Source of the DNA: a virus
Length of the DNA: 44,637 nt
Virus record (IMG/VR): IMGVR_UViG_3300027138_000006
Span: 1-44,637 of that record
Direction: 5' to 3' (one strand)
Program-made: the position numbers and the translations under genes
Shown: positions 15,126 through 23,664 of the stretch, piece after piece
Position numbering within the stretch: position 1 is the first letter of the stretch
Layout of the letters: each line of letters opens with the position of its first letter
The notes under the pieces: generated by a model
Databases searched by the model: none
Seen by the model: the letters and a program-made list of their open reading frames with translations, nothing else
Told to the model about the DNA's origin: nothing

Positions 15126-17674
15126 GCAACAGGCTTTTCGTATTTGATTTAGATGGCGTTCTTGTAGACAGCAAACAAATACATTTTGATTCATTAAACC
15201 TTGCCCTAAAAGAGATAGATGAAAAATATGTTATATCAGAAGAAGATCATGCACAAATTTTTGAAGGATTAAGTACAAATCAAAAACTAAAAATATTAAG
15301 CGAAACTCGTGGTCTACCAGAAGAAGATCATGAAAAAATATGGGGTCTAAAACAAAAAAAATCAATTCAGTTTTTTCAAGATTTGCCTGAAGACGATGAA
15401 CTAATTCAAATATTTAAAATGATTAAATCCTACGGTGTAGATATTGCCGTAGCAAGTAACTGTATTAGAGACACGGTTGAGACCTGCCTTAAATCTTTAG
15501 GCATTTACAATGAAGTAAATTTTTATTTAGGAAATCAAGATGTTGCTTACCCAAAGCCTAGTCCAGAAATATATTTGAGGTGTATGGATGAATTAGGTAG
15601 TGATAAATGGAGCACTGTTATTTTTGAGGACAGCTTGATTGGGCGCACTGCAGCCTTAGCAAGTGGTGCTACATTAGCAAGTATTAACAGCAGAATTGAT
15701 TTGACATCTAAACTTGTTTTAGAATATTTAAACCCAAAAAGAAAAAAAATAAATGTTCTTATCCCAATGGCTGGTGAAGGCTCTAGATTTACTGAAGCGG
15801 GATATGCTATACCGAAGCCCTTGATTGAAATTCATGGGAAATCAATGATTAATTTAGTTTACGACTCTATAGATTTAGACGCCCATTATATTTTTATTGC
15901 AAAATCAGAGCATATAGAAGAATTTAATTTACAAAAACATATAAGCGAATTCTGTAAAGATTTTACTATTATTCCACAGGATAACAAGTTGGATGGAGCT
16001 GCACTATCATCTCTTTTGGCAAAAGATCTTATTAATAATGATTCCCATTTAATAATTGCTAATTCAGATCAGTATGTTAGATGGAATTCTAAAAAAGAAT
16101 TGGACTCCTGGATTCAATCAGGGATAGATGGATCCGTACTAACCTTTTTATCTAATGAAAATAAATGGTCATATGCAGAAATAAAAGATTATTTTGTTAA
16201 GCAGGTTCATGAAAAAATAGTAGTTGGCCAAGAAGCAACTTGCGGCATATATTACTGGAAGTCTGGATCTGATTTTGTAAAGTACGCTGAAATGATGATT
16301 GAAAAAGGAATAAAAACTAATAATGAATTTTATGTAGCTCCAGTTTATAACCAAGCAATAGGAGATGGTAAGATTATATCTTATTCAAGGGTAAAAGAGA
16401 TGCGTGGCCTTGGAACCCCAGAGGATCTAGAAAAGTTTGTCCTGGGCAGCCTTCCATCATTTAAACCTGAAGATAAAAATAAATATTTTTTTAACAACTC
16501 AGATAATTTGCCAAAAAACAATGACTCCTATGTTGAAAATATATTTAGGATGACTCCTTCAGAAATTTGTATATCTTACAAAAATGCTAAATACGAAGTT
16601 TTTGATCAGGATGAAGAGGGCAAATTTGTCAACGCCTTAAATTTAATAAAAGGCTACAGGCATCCTTCTTTTAACCCAGTAATCACTTCAATAGACAACG
16701 ATTACGTTAAAAAAGAAAATGAAAAATCTGTTTTTTTAATAGTTTATACTACAAGATTTTATCACATATACTTAGAAGTTCTTCCAAAACTATTTTTCTT
16801 AAAAAAAATAGACCCTGATTTTAAAGTAATTCTTTTAGGAGACCACAAACTTGACAAAAATAAAAATTTTATTGGGATGGACCTTAAAAATTTAAATATA
16901 CTTCCAAGCAGAGAAGAAGAGTGTGCCTCTTTAAAGTTCTGGCTTGATGCTTTAGACATAGAATTTGAATGCCTTGACAAGAAAAGTTTTGCAGGAACCA
17001 ATTTAACATTTGAAAAGTCATATGTGTTCTATGAAAAAATGGAAACAGTAGCTCCGACTTTAGAACTAGACAAAACAATTCTAGATTCTAAAAAAGCATA
17101 TTGTGAAAAATGGTTAAACCCCAGCATTAAATTAAATTCAATAGAATATATTCCTACTTGGATTTATCATAGAAGCACTGGCGCACCTGAAATAGATGCA
17201 ATAACTTATACAAGAAATGAAATAGAGTTATTTTTTAAAAATAAAAAAAATATAAGAAAAAAAATATATTTCTCTAGGAAAAACTACGAAAGAGTACACC
17301 CTAGCGAAGTAGCTATTGAAAATTTTTATCGCAGGAAGGGTTTTGAGGCTATATGCATGGAAGATTTTACTCCAGAAGAACAGATAAATATCTGCAGATC
17401 AGCATCAGACATAGTTTGTTATGTAGGATCAGGAATGGTTAATTTGTATTATTTGGACCCACTAGATGATCGTGAAGTTAACATTACAGTATTAGCTTTA
17501 GATGATCCTAACCAAGCAGGATTTGTTGAACAAATGTATAACCACTATTCAGATCTGATTACATCGGAAAGTAGACAGTTTGGAGATCACATAAAGATTA
17601 AATTATTAAATATTCCTGCAGATATGGAGTACAGGCATACTAACCCAACTTTATCGAAATTGTTGCAGGAATAA
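15122..17674 (+). CDS. HAD + sugar nucleotidyltransferase + GT61-like glycosyltransferase fusion
   Basis: 850 residues in three parts. Residues 1-205: HAD-IA phosphatase/mutase with FDLDGVLVDS (D9, D11), VASNCIRDT, YPKPSPE and FEDSLIG, resembling beta-phosphoglucomutase-like enzymes. Residues about 209-440: nucleotidyltransferase with PMAGEGSRF and KPLIEI, the fold of NDP-sugar pyrophosphorylases. Residues about 520-850: GT61/DUF563-like region with SRKNYERVHP, then TPEEQ and VGSGMVN. Together they could dephosphorylate or isomerise a sugar phosphate, activate it as NDP-sugar and transfer it. Its ATG overlaps the terminase-small-like stop (ATGA). The order is unusual and the substrate unknown. 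Confidence 0.82.
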   Translation: MSNRLFVFDLDGVLVDSKQIHFDSLNLALKEIDEKYVISEEDHAQIFEGLSTNQKLKILSETRGLPEEDHEKIWGLKQKKSIQFFQDLPEDDELIQIFKMIKSYGVDIAVASNCIRDTVETCLKSLGIYNEVNFYLGNQDVAYPKPSPEIYLRCMDELGSDKWSTVIFEDSLIGRTAALASGATLASINSRIDLTSKLVLEYLNPKRKKINVLIPMAGEGSRFTEAGYAIPKPLIEIHGKSMINLVYDSIDLDAHYIFIAKSEHIEEFNLQKHISEFCKDFTIIPQDNKLDGAALSSLLAKDLINNDSHLIIANSDQYVRWNSKKELDSWIQSGIDGSVLTFLSNENKWSYAEIKDYFVKQVHEKIVVGQEATCGIYYWKSGSDFVKYAEMMIEKGIKTNNEFYVAPVYNQAIGDGKIISYSRVKEMRGLGTPEDLEKFVLGSLPSFKPEDKNKYFFNNSDNLPKNNDSYVENIFRMTPSEICISYKNAKYEVFDQDEEGKFVNALNLIKGYRHPSFNPVITSIDNDYVKKENEKSVFLIVYTTRFYHIYLEVLPKLFFLKKIDPDFKVILLGDHKLDKNKNFIGMDLKNLNILPSREEECASLKFWLDALDIEFECLDKKSFAGTNLTFEKSYVFYEKMETVAPTLELDKTILDSKKAYCEKWLNPSIKLNSIEYIPTWIYHRSTGAPEIDAITYTRNEIELFFKNKKNIRKKIYFSRKNYERVHPSEVAIENFYRRKGFEAICMEDFTPEEQINICRSASDIVCYVGSGMVNLYYLDPLDDREVNITVLALDDPNQAGFVEQMYNHYSDLITSESRQFGDHIKIKLLNIPADMEYRHTNPTLSKLLQE

Positions 17675-17675
17675 A

Positions 17676-18818
17676 ATGAATGTGAACCTTAAGGGCGTAG
17701 TTGACGTATACAAAATGAATGACGACGAAGTTTGTTTAAAGTATAAAAACCCGTCGTTTAAGTTTTATGAATTAATGCACAGGAGGCCTAATTCTCCTAC
17801 CAGGTGGGACAAAGCAAATAAAGCAATGAGTTTGCCTGAAAGTATTAAAGATCCACTTTGCCCAACTTCCCCCATGATCAATCCAATTGTCGACAAAATA
17901 CACGACAATCCTAAAAAATCTTTTGATGGAAGATCAGTATATTTAATTGCTTATACTCCTAGATTTTTTCATTTCATGCTAGAGCATCTGCCTAAAATAT
18001 TTTTCTTAAAAGAAAAAGACCCAAACTTTAAGTTACTTCTTTTTTCTAACGAAGATAAAGATACAGATGGAATATTTTTAGGGTTAAAGGGAAATGCAGA
18101 GCACGGCAGGGAAGAAGATGGATCTTCATTTAAATTTTGGCTTGATTTACTAGAGATTGACTATGTGTGCTTTAATTTAAAAGATTTAGAATCTATGAAT
18201 TTAGATTTTGAATACGCATATGTTTTTTACGAAAATTCCTTTATGAAACAGAGAAGTGGTAGCGATGCATATGATTCAGTAATGCTTAATGGCTCGCCCG
18301 TGCAGGTGGACGGGAAAGAATATTTTGTTTCAATTACTTTAGATAGAGGCAGTTCAGATATAGACGGGAAAACAGTTGACTGGGTGCGTCCGTATATAAC
18401 TAAACAGGTAGAGTCAAAGTCCATAGTTTCTGATGCTGACAAAAAAATATACATATCTAGAAAAAATTACTCAAGGGTTCACCCTAATGAAAAAGAAATA
18501 GAAAGTCATTTTTTGTCTAAAGGTTATCAGTCGGTATGCATGGAAGATATGAATCCGATAGAACAAATAAAGCTTGTCAGGGAGTGCACTGATATAGCCT
18601 GTCATGTAGGATCATCTATAGTTAATCTGTATTATGGTAAACCAAATACAAAGGTAACAGTCCTGGCAACTAAAAAAGAAAATGATCTTCTAAGCTACTA
18701 TAATGTTATTTTAACAAACAATGGAATAGAAGTTGATAATGTATTGTTACCAGAAATTATTGATGGAAGTGTATCTGAGGCTATGACAAAGTATGTATTG
18801 GAGTACCATGGAATTTGA
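17676..18818 (+). CDS. Stand-alone GT61-like glycosyltransferase, paralogue of the upstream fusion
   Basis: 380 residues, ATG preceded by AGGA. It has the same signature as the C-terminal third of the upstream fusion: LIAYTPRFFHFMLEHLPKIF, then ISRKNYSRVHPNE, NPIEQIKL and VGSSIVNLYY. It therefore is a GT61-like (DUF563) enzyme lacking the HAD and nucleotidyltransferase domains, and the pair look like a tandem duplication. It may use the sugar donor made by the upstream enzyme. The acceptor could be cell wall, virion or DNA; not determinable here. It overlaps the terminase start by 11 nt. Confidence 0.75.
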   Translation: MNVNLKGVVDVYKMNDDEVCLKYKNPSFKFYELMHRRPNSPTRWDKANKAMSLPESIKDPLCPTSPMINPIVDKIHDNPKKSFDGRSVYLIAYTPRFFHFMLEHLPKIFFLKEKDPNFKLLLFSNEDKDTDGIFLGLKGNAEHGREEDGSSFKFWLDLLEIDYVCFNLKDLESMNLDFEYAYVFYENSFMKQRSGSDAYDSVMLNGSPVQVDGKEYFVSITLDRGSSDIDGKTVDWVRPYITKQVESKSIVSDADKKIYISRKNYSRVHPNEKEIESHFLSKGYQSVCMEDMNPIEQIKLVRECTDIACHVGSSIVNLYYGKPNTKVTVLATKKENDLLSYYNVILTNNGIEVDNVLLPEIIDGSVSEAMTKYVLEYHGI

Positions 18819-20598
18819 TTTTAGCAATCTAATTGATATATTAGATGGAGAAGAGTTTGAAGAAAGACCAGTAGACCTAAGAACTTTTGTGCAGAGTCCA
18901 GAATATTTAGGTCTCCCACCATTGTCTGAATATCAGCATACCCTCATTGAAAAAAGTTCACAGATTTATAAAGAGTCTACACTGATTAAGCTTTTTGGTG
19001 AAGATGAAGGCGTCAGAATGTTTAAGCAAACAGCTAACGAAGTTGTTGCCCAGCTTGGCAAGGGTTCTGGAAAAGATTACTGCTCTACAATATCAGTAGC
19101 GTATATAGTATATTTACTGTTGTGCCTTAAAGATCCAGCAACCTATTATGGCAAGCCTCCTGGGGACTCAATTGATATTATTAATATTGCTATTAACTCT
19201 CAGCAAGCAAACAATGTTTTCTTTAAGGGATTTAAAACACGAATAGATAAGTCTCCATGGTTTACTGGAAAATACGAAGCAAAAGCTTCTGAAATGAAGT
19301 TTGATAAGGCCATAACAGTACACTCAGGACACTCAGAGCGTGAAGCGTGGGAAGGTTATAACGTTATCGTAATCATTCTCGATGAAATTTCAGGCTTTGC
19401 TACAGAGAATACAACTGGTCATGAGCAAGCTAAAACTGGTGGAGCTATATATGATATGTATAGAGCATCGGTAGACTCACGTTTTCCAGACTTTGGTAAA
19501 GTTATTCTTCTGTCATTTCCTAGATATAAAAATGATTATATTCAGCAAAGATATAATGATGTTGTGGCGGAAAAAGAAGTTGTAACTAGAACTCATCATT
19601 TTAAGCTAGACGATGATCTTCCAGATGGAACAGAAGGTAACGAATTTGATATTGAGTGGGAAGAAGACCACATCATCTCGTACAAGTATCCTAAAATGTA
19701 TGCGCTTAAAAGACCCACATGGGAAGTAAATCCAGTAAGAAAGATTGAAGACTTTAAGGTTGCGTTCTACAAGAATGCACCAGATGCCTTGGGAAGATTT
19801 GCCTGCATGCCAACAGATGCAGTAGATGCATTTTTTAAATCCAGAGAAAAAATTGAGAATGCATTTAAGAACACAGCCTTAGCTGTGGATAACTTTGGAA
19901 GATTTGAAGACTGGTTTGCACCAGACCCAGATAAAGAATATTTTATACACGTCGACCTTGCACAAAAGCATGACCATTGTGCAGTAGCAATGTCACACGT
20001 AAAAAAGTGGGTTAATGTTAAGGTGACAGATACATATTCTCAGCCAGCACCTATTGTTGAAGTAGACGTTGTAAGATATTGGACACCAACTCCAGATAAG
20101 TCTGTAGATTTTACAGAAGTAAAAGATTACATATTGTCTTTAAGGTCTAAAGGGTTTAAGGTAAAAGTTTGTACATTTGACAGGTGGAACTCACACGATA
20201 TGATGCAGCAACTAAAGCAGTATGGAATTAATACAGAAACGCTATCTGTTGCCAAAAAACATTACGACGATATGGCAATGGTTGTGGCAGAAGATAGGCT
20301 GGATGGCCCACACATTCCTCTGCTTATAGATGAATTGCTTCAACTTAAAATTATGAGAGATAGAGTTGATCACCCTAGAAAAGGATCTAAAGACTTAGCT
20401 GACGCTGTATGCGGATCTATATTTAATGCAATTAAAAGAAGTAGGCCCGACAACAATGAAGAAATAGATATTCACACCTACAGTTCCTTGAAATGGGATA
20501 GGCAGGATGAAGACGACACAACTGTTTTAAATATGATAAGAGCACCAAGAATGCCTCAAAACTTATCAAATGCACTAGAAGGAATGGAAATAATATGA
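18808..20598 (+). CDS. terL: Terminase large subunit
   Basis: 596 residues from ATG 18808 (TTGGAG upstream; ATG at 18793 is also possible). ATPase Walker A GKGSGKD at 84-90, Walker B VIVIILDE at 186-193, and a nuclease domain with HVDLAQKHDH (D383) and KDLADAVCGS near the end. Motor that cuts and packages phage DNA into heads. The Walker A is of the G-K-G-S-G-K type, as in many actinophage large terminases. It sits behind the GT61 cassette that separates it from the probable small subunit. Confidence 0.92.
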   Translation: MEFDFSNLIDILDGEEFEERPVDLRTFVQSPEYLGLPPLSEYQHTLIEKSSQIYKESTLIKLFGEDEGVRMFKQTANEVVAQLGKGSGKDYCSTISVAYIVYLLLCLKDPATYYGKPPGDSIDIINIAINSQQANNVFFKGFKTRIDKSPWFTGKYEAKASEMKFDKAITVHSGHSEREAWEGYNVIVIILDEISGFATENTTGHEQAKTGGAIYDMYRASVDSRFPDFGKVILLSFPRYKNDYIQQRYNDVVAEKEVVTRTHHFKLDDDLPDGTEGNEFDIEWEEDHIISYKYPKMYALKRPTWEVNPVRKIEDFKVAFYKNAPDALGRFACMPTDAVDAFFKSREKIENAFKNTALAVDNFGRFEDWFAPDPDKEYFIHVDLAQKHDHCAVAMSHVKKWVNVKVTDTYSQPAPIVEVDVVRYWTPTPDKSVDFTEVKDYILSLRSKGFKVKVCTFDRWNSHDMMQQLKQYGINTETLSVAKKHYDDMAMVVAEDRLDGPHIPLLIDELLQLKIMRDRVDHPRKGSKDLADAVCGSIFNAIKRSRPDNNEEIDIHTYSSLKWDRQDEDDTTVLNMIRAPRMPQNLSNALEGMEII

Positions 20599-20843
20599 GT
20601 ATATATCAAGAGCAAGCTAAAGAGTGTAAGTGCTGTGGTAAGCACGTTCCTCTACCAACCACATTAAAAGAGTATCAGGGGGTTATTTTGTGCCCAACAA
20701 GCTTTGCAAATGTTCTTGAATATAAAAGAATTTGGAAATCTATTGGTGGCCGACCAAGCGGAAGCATAAGAAAACATTTTTCTGATTATGTTCAGCAAGT
20801 AGTAGAGAACACTATTGACAAAACTGAAAACGTTCAGTTATAA
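20595..20843 (+). CDS. Small Cys-containing protein
   Basis: 82 residues overlapping the terminase stop. CKCCGKH near the N-terminus and a Cys at LCPTS suggest a zinc knuckle. The rest contains a short basic segment (RRPSGSIRKHFSDYV-like). Downstream of the terminase it could be a packaging accessory, but nothing more can be said. Confidence 0.55.
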   Translation: MSIYQEQAKECKCCGKHVPLPTTLKEYQGVILCPTSFANVLEYKRIWKSIGGRPSGSIRKHFSDYVQQVVENTIDKTENVQL

Positions 20844-20844
20844 T
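20815..20844 (+). promoter_or_regulatory. Promoter for the tRNA gene
   Basis: TTGACA at 20815-20820, 18-nt spacer, TATAAT at 20839-20844; the tRNA 5' end is 9 nt further. The -35 lies inside the end of the preceding gene, so the tRNA has its own consensus promoter. Confidence 0.7.
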
Positions 20845-20852
20845 AAAACTAG

Positions 20853-20926
20853 GCAACAATAGCTTAGTTGGTTAAAGCCCCGAACTCATAATTCGGTAAT
20901 CGTAGGTTCAAGTCCTACTTGTTGCA
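20853..20926 (+). tRNA. tRNA with CAU anticodon (Met, possibly Ile2)
   Basis: 74 nt. Acceptor stem GCAACAA/TTGTTGC (7 bp), D stem GCTT/AAGC, anticodon stem CCGAA/TTCGG with loop CTCATAA (anticodon CAT), T stem GTAGG/CCTAC with loop TTCAAGT, discriminator A; the 3' CCA is not encoded. CAU may be elongator Met or, if lysidine-modified, Ile for AUA, a codon that is frequent in these AT-rich genes. The fold is complete, so it is not degenerate. Confidence 0.9.
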
Positions 20927-20939
20927 CAGGGGAGGCAAT

Positions 20940-21266
20940 ATGACAGAAGAAGAAGATCAGCATGACTCAGATAGACTGGCGTATTATATAGAAATAGGTG
21001 CCGTTAGTTTAGAGGGCGTAGATGAAAGCGGAGAGCTTATTTATTCTATTAGCGAAGACGCAGAGACTTTAGCTCCAGAATTGTGGCAATCTCATACTGA
21101 ATATGTAGATAGGTCTTTGATTGAACTGTATGAGCAGGGCTTGGTTGAAGTTGAATACGATGAGAACCTAGAGGCAACTTTTCATATTAGTCCAGAAGGT
21201 CAAAAAATAGCTAAAGAAAAAGGTTTAATCGAAATGGAATTTAATAAAGATATTCCAAACGACTAG
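20940..21266 (+). CDS. Winged-helix-like acidic protein
   Basis: 108 residues from ATG 20940 (GGGGAGG upstream; a more upstream ATG at 20919 lies inside the tRNA and is not used). Acidic N-terminus, then SLIELYEQGLVEVEYDENLE and FHISPEGQKIA, which look like the recognition helix and wing of a winged-helix DNA-binding fold. It is possibly a regulator; function inferred. Confidence 0.6.
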   Translation: MTEEEDQHDSDRLAYYIEIGAVSLEGVDESGELIYSISEDAETLAPELWQSHTEYVDRSLIELYEQGLVEVEYDENLEATFHISPEGQKIAKEKGLIEMEFNKDIPND

Positions 21267-21270
21267 AATA

Positions 21271-21279
21271 TGGTATAAT
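21271..21279 (+). promoter_or_regulatory. Extended -10 promoter for hsp20
   Basis: TGGTATAAT; no convincing -35. About 60 nt of leader follow to the Hsp20 ATG, whose SD is GAAGGAGG. Confidence 0.65.
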
Positions 21280-21338
21280 TACACTAGGTCGCCAATAGGG
21301 GCCTATAAATTAACTTATTCGCTTGAAGGAGGAATAAA

Positions 21339-21758
21339 ATGGTAACAACATATACATGGGATCTTTTCAAGGATCCTTTTTTTATTGGCTTTAATCGTGA
21401 ACTTGAAAGAATGTCTAACGTGCACAGTGCTGCATCTCGTCAGTCATATCCACCATACGATGTATTAAAGCTAGATGAGGATACATTCTTAGTATCTCTT
21501 GCAGTGGCAGGATTCACAAAAGAAGACATTAATCTATCTGTAGATAACGGTACATTAGTTATTTCTGGAGAAATTACTGAAGTTACAGATGCAGAAGTTT
21601 TACATAAAGGAATTGCTGCACGTAAATTTACAAGGTCTTTTGCCCTCGGAGAGTACATGGAAGTATCTAGCGCTTCTCTAAAGGACGGCATGCTTAATAT
21701 CAGTATTAGCCGCTTAGTCCCAGAAGACAAGAAGCCAAAGACCATAAAAATTAAATAA
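21339..21758 (+). CDS. Hsp20-family small heat-shock protein
   Basis: 139 residues. Alpha-crystallin domain with VLKLDEDTFLVSLAVAGF, LVISGE, IAARKFTRSFALGEYMEV and the C-terminal IKIK tail, with an N-terminal region of about 35 residues. Oligomeric holdase chaperone; phage homologues are known from other phages and are thought to help virion protein folding or host stress. Own promoter (21271) and strong SD imply high expression. Confidence 0.9.
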   Translation: MVTTYTWDLFKDPFFIGFNRELERMSNVHSAASRQSYPPYDVLKLDEDTFLVSLAVAGFTKEDINLSVDNGTLVISGEITEVTDAEVLHKGIAARKFTRSFALGEYMEVSSASLKDGMLNISISRLVPEDKKPKTIKIK

Positions 21759-21761
21759 TAG

Positions 21762-21767
21762 TATAAT
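21762..21767 (+). promoter_or_regulatory. Promoter -10 element for SNase transcript
   Basis: TATAAT directly after the hsp20 stop, followed by a 100-nt structured leader; no clear -35. It predicts a start near 21774. Confidence 0.5.
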
Positions 21768-21772
21768 GGAGA

Positions 21773-21853
21773 TCTGCACCCCGTCACTGGGGAGTCGCAG
21801 ACTATTCGGGTCGCTACCCGAAAGATGGACCTGAGCACGTCCGCAAACTGCTC
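21773..21853 (+). ncRNA. Structured 5' leader RNA with predicted pseudoknot
   Basis: About 80 nt between the 21762 promoter and the SNase SD. Helix 1: TCTGC 21773-21777 with GCAGA 21797-21801 around an inner CCCC/GGGG (79-82/89-92). Helix 2: TTCGGGT 21805-21811 with ACCCGAA 21816-21822, tetraloop CGCT. Then GGAC 21827-21830 pairs with GTCC 21839-21842, while GAGCA 21833-21837 can pair with TGCTC 21849-21853; this order is the topology of an H-type pseudoknot. It ends about 11 nt before TAGGAG. Could be a cis-regulatory element; no known class recognised. Confidence 0.55.
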
Positions 21854-21873
21854 TTTAATATTTTAGGAGAATA

Positions 21874-22281
21874 ATGTTTGAGTACAGAATTAAGCAAGTA
21901 ACAAAAATTGTAGATGGAGACACAGTAGATGTCGACATAGATTTAGGATTTAGCATTTCATATGCTCAAAGACTTAGACTGGCAGGAATTGATACCCCAG
22001 AGTCTAGAACTACCGATAAACTTGAAAAGACATTAGGTCTCGAATCAAAAGAATATCTTAAGTCTAAGTTTAAAGACGCAAATGTTATTGTTGTAAAAAC
22101 AGAAAAGCCAGACAGCACAGAAAAGTATGGTCGCATACTTGGCTGGATTTACATAGACGGCAACACAAAGTCTATTAACGAACAGATGATTGAAGATGGA
22201 TACGCTTGGGGATACATGGGCGAAACTAAGGTTAAAGATTTTGTAGCCTTAGCAGAGAAGAGAAAAAAGAGCGGTAAGTGA
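21874..22281 (+). CDS. SNase-like (thermonuclease) domain protein
   Basis: 135 residues. The motif VDGDTVDVDIDLGF, then RLRLAGIDTPES, and EKYGRILGWIY contain the conserved Asp, Arg and Glu of staphylococcal-nuclease-fold enzymes. It has no signal peptide, so it acts in the host cytoplasm or with the virion. SD TAGGAGA; overlaps the next gene by one base. May degrade host DNA or act in DNA metabolism. Confidence 0.85.
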   Translation: MFEYRIKQVTKIVDGDTVDVDIDLGFSISYAQRLRLAGIDTPESRTTDKLEKTLGLESKEYLKSKFKDANVIVVKTEKPDSTEKYGRILGWIYIDGNTKSINEQMIEDGYAWGYMGETKVKDFVALAEKRKKSGK

Positions 22282-23084
22282 TGGCTGTAAATGGCAAGCC
22301 AAATATTCATTGGATGCAGAGGTTTGATGGGGGTAGCCCAGAAGAACTCAAAACTTTATCTAACGTACTAGAGTTTGCTGGATATTACTCTACTTTAACC
22401 GTATATCACTCACAAATTCCTGACTATTGGATCAAGATAGCCAATATAATTAATCCAGACCATAAATTAAAGTATATGATTGCAATGAGAACATATGCAA
22501 TAAGCCCAGAATACTGTGCAATGATGTGTGAAGCGTTTAATGAGCTGTCCCCCAACAGGCTGATATTAAATATTGCTGCTGGAGATATACAGTCTGACGA
22601 AACTAGCGTATCTGATGTTGTTGCAATATCAAATCTTTTAACAACGCATGAGGATAGGGTAAAATATACTTCTGAGTGGTTAGAAAAATTTACAAACCTG
22701 ACCTTGCTAAAAAATAAACCAGAAATAGTTATAAGCGGAACATCTAAAGAAACTATTGTAAATGCCAATAATTATGCCGATGCACACCTATCTATGTACT
22801 CTAGCTATAAAGATGGGTTAAAAGATTTAATTAAAACAAACAAAAAAATAGTCTCTGGGCCAATAATAATACGTGATACTAAAGAAGAGGCAGAGGATAT
22901 ATATAATCAATTGCCAAACAATATGATTAAAGGGTCTTGCCTTTTTGGTACAGAAAATGAGATAATAGAACAGATAAAAAATATGGGAAAAGAAGGAATA
23001 ACGGATATTTTAGCAAGCAGAGCTCAGATGGATGATGAGCACTATCGAATACACAGAATGGTAAAAAAAATAAATGATATCTAA
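22281..23084 (+). CDS. Luciferase-like (LLM) flavin/F420-dependent monooxygenase
   Basis: 267 residues from ATG 22281. TIM-barrel pattern of the bacterial luciferase-like superfamily: WMQRFDGGSPEELKTLS followed by a GYYS segment, then LILNIAAGD and LFGTENEIIEQIKNMGKEG, the last being the G-T-x-x-x-I-x-(E/D)-x-(I/L) strand of these enzymes. Substrate and cofactor (FMN or F420, the latter common in actinobacteria) are unknown. It follows SNase and precedes a JmjC/cupin-like oxygenase, so the three may act in one modification pathway. Phage examples are rare. Confidence 0.75.
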   Translation: MAVNGKPNIHWMQRFDGGSPEELKTLSNVLEFAGYYSTLTVYHSQIPDYWIKIANIINPDHKLKYMIAMRTYAISPEYCAMMCEAFNELSPNRLILNIAAGDIQSDETSVSDVVAISNLLTTHEDRVKYTSEWLEKFTNLTLLKNKPEIVISGTSKETIVNANNYADAHLSMYSSYKDGLKDLIKTNKKIVSGPIIIRDTKEEAEDIYNQLPNNMIKGSCLFGTENEIIEQIKNMGKEGITDILASRAQMDDEHYRIHRMVKKINDI

Positions 23085-23664
23085 AGATGAAGTAAGTCAA
23101 ATGATTGAGCAGGCCAGGTCTGACAAGAAGATCCTGCAGATAAAATCGATGTTTATTAATGTGCCAAAGTGGGATCAATTCATTAATCATTTAGATTATC
23201 ATTTTAACACTACGCCAGAAGGCCCTCAAGAAGAGTCTGATGAATGGCACACAATACATAATGGGACTGTTGCTAAAACTGGTTATTATTTCCATGTCAG
23301 AGAAGCAACATCAAAGGGTGAGTTTACTTTTTTCCCAGAATGTAAAGATGTGGTTAATTTTTTCAACGAAGTGTATGACGAAAAAACTAACGGAGGTGGA
23401 ACATTCTTGAATATAGTTGGCAACGGCATGATGGTTCCAACGCATGTAGATGATGTAGACAGCGTGTTTTGGCAATGTCAAGGATCAACAATTTGGCAAG
23501 TATTTTTAAACAAAGATGATCAGGGTAGAGGGATAGAACCAATACAGACAGTAACAGTGGAACCAGGAGATATAATCGTTGTTCCCAGGGGAGTATTCCA
23601 TGGATTAAACCCACATGTTTCAAGAGCAGCTATAGCATTCAGATATAAAGAGGTGCGGGAATAG
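23074..23664 (+). CDS. JmjC/cupin-like Fe(II)-2-oxoglutarate oxygenase
   Basis: 196 residues. Double-stranded beta-helix with PTHVDDVDS (H124, D126) and VFHGLNPH (H176), plus the strand VEPGDIIVVPRG typical of cupin-4/JmjC proteins. This HxD...H triad binds Fe(II) for 2OG-dependent hydroxylation. The target is unknown. Translation is coupled to the LLM gene (10-nt overlap), supporting a shared pathway. Confidence 0.75.
   Translation: MISKDEVSQMIEQARSDKKILQIKSMFINVPKWDQFINHLDYHFNTTPEGPQEESDEWHTIHNGTVAKTGYYFHVREATSKGEFTFFPECKDVVNFFNEVYDEKTNGGGTFLNIVGNGMMVPTHVDDVDSVFWQCQGSTIWQVFLNKDDQGRGIEPIQTVTVEPGDIIVVPRGVFHGLNPHVSRAAIAFRYKEVRE

Noticed and set aside
20919-20942. ATG start at 20919 for the winged-helix gene
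   Set aside because: This start lies inside the 3' end of the tRNA; ATG 20940 has a GGGGAGG site.
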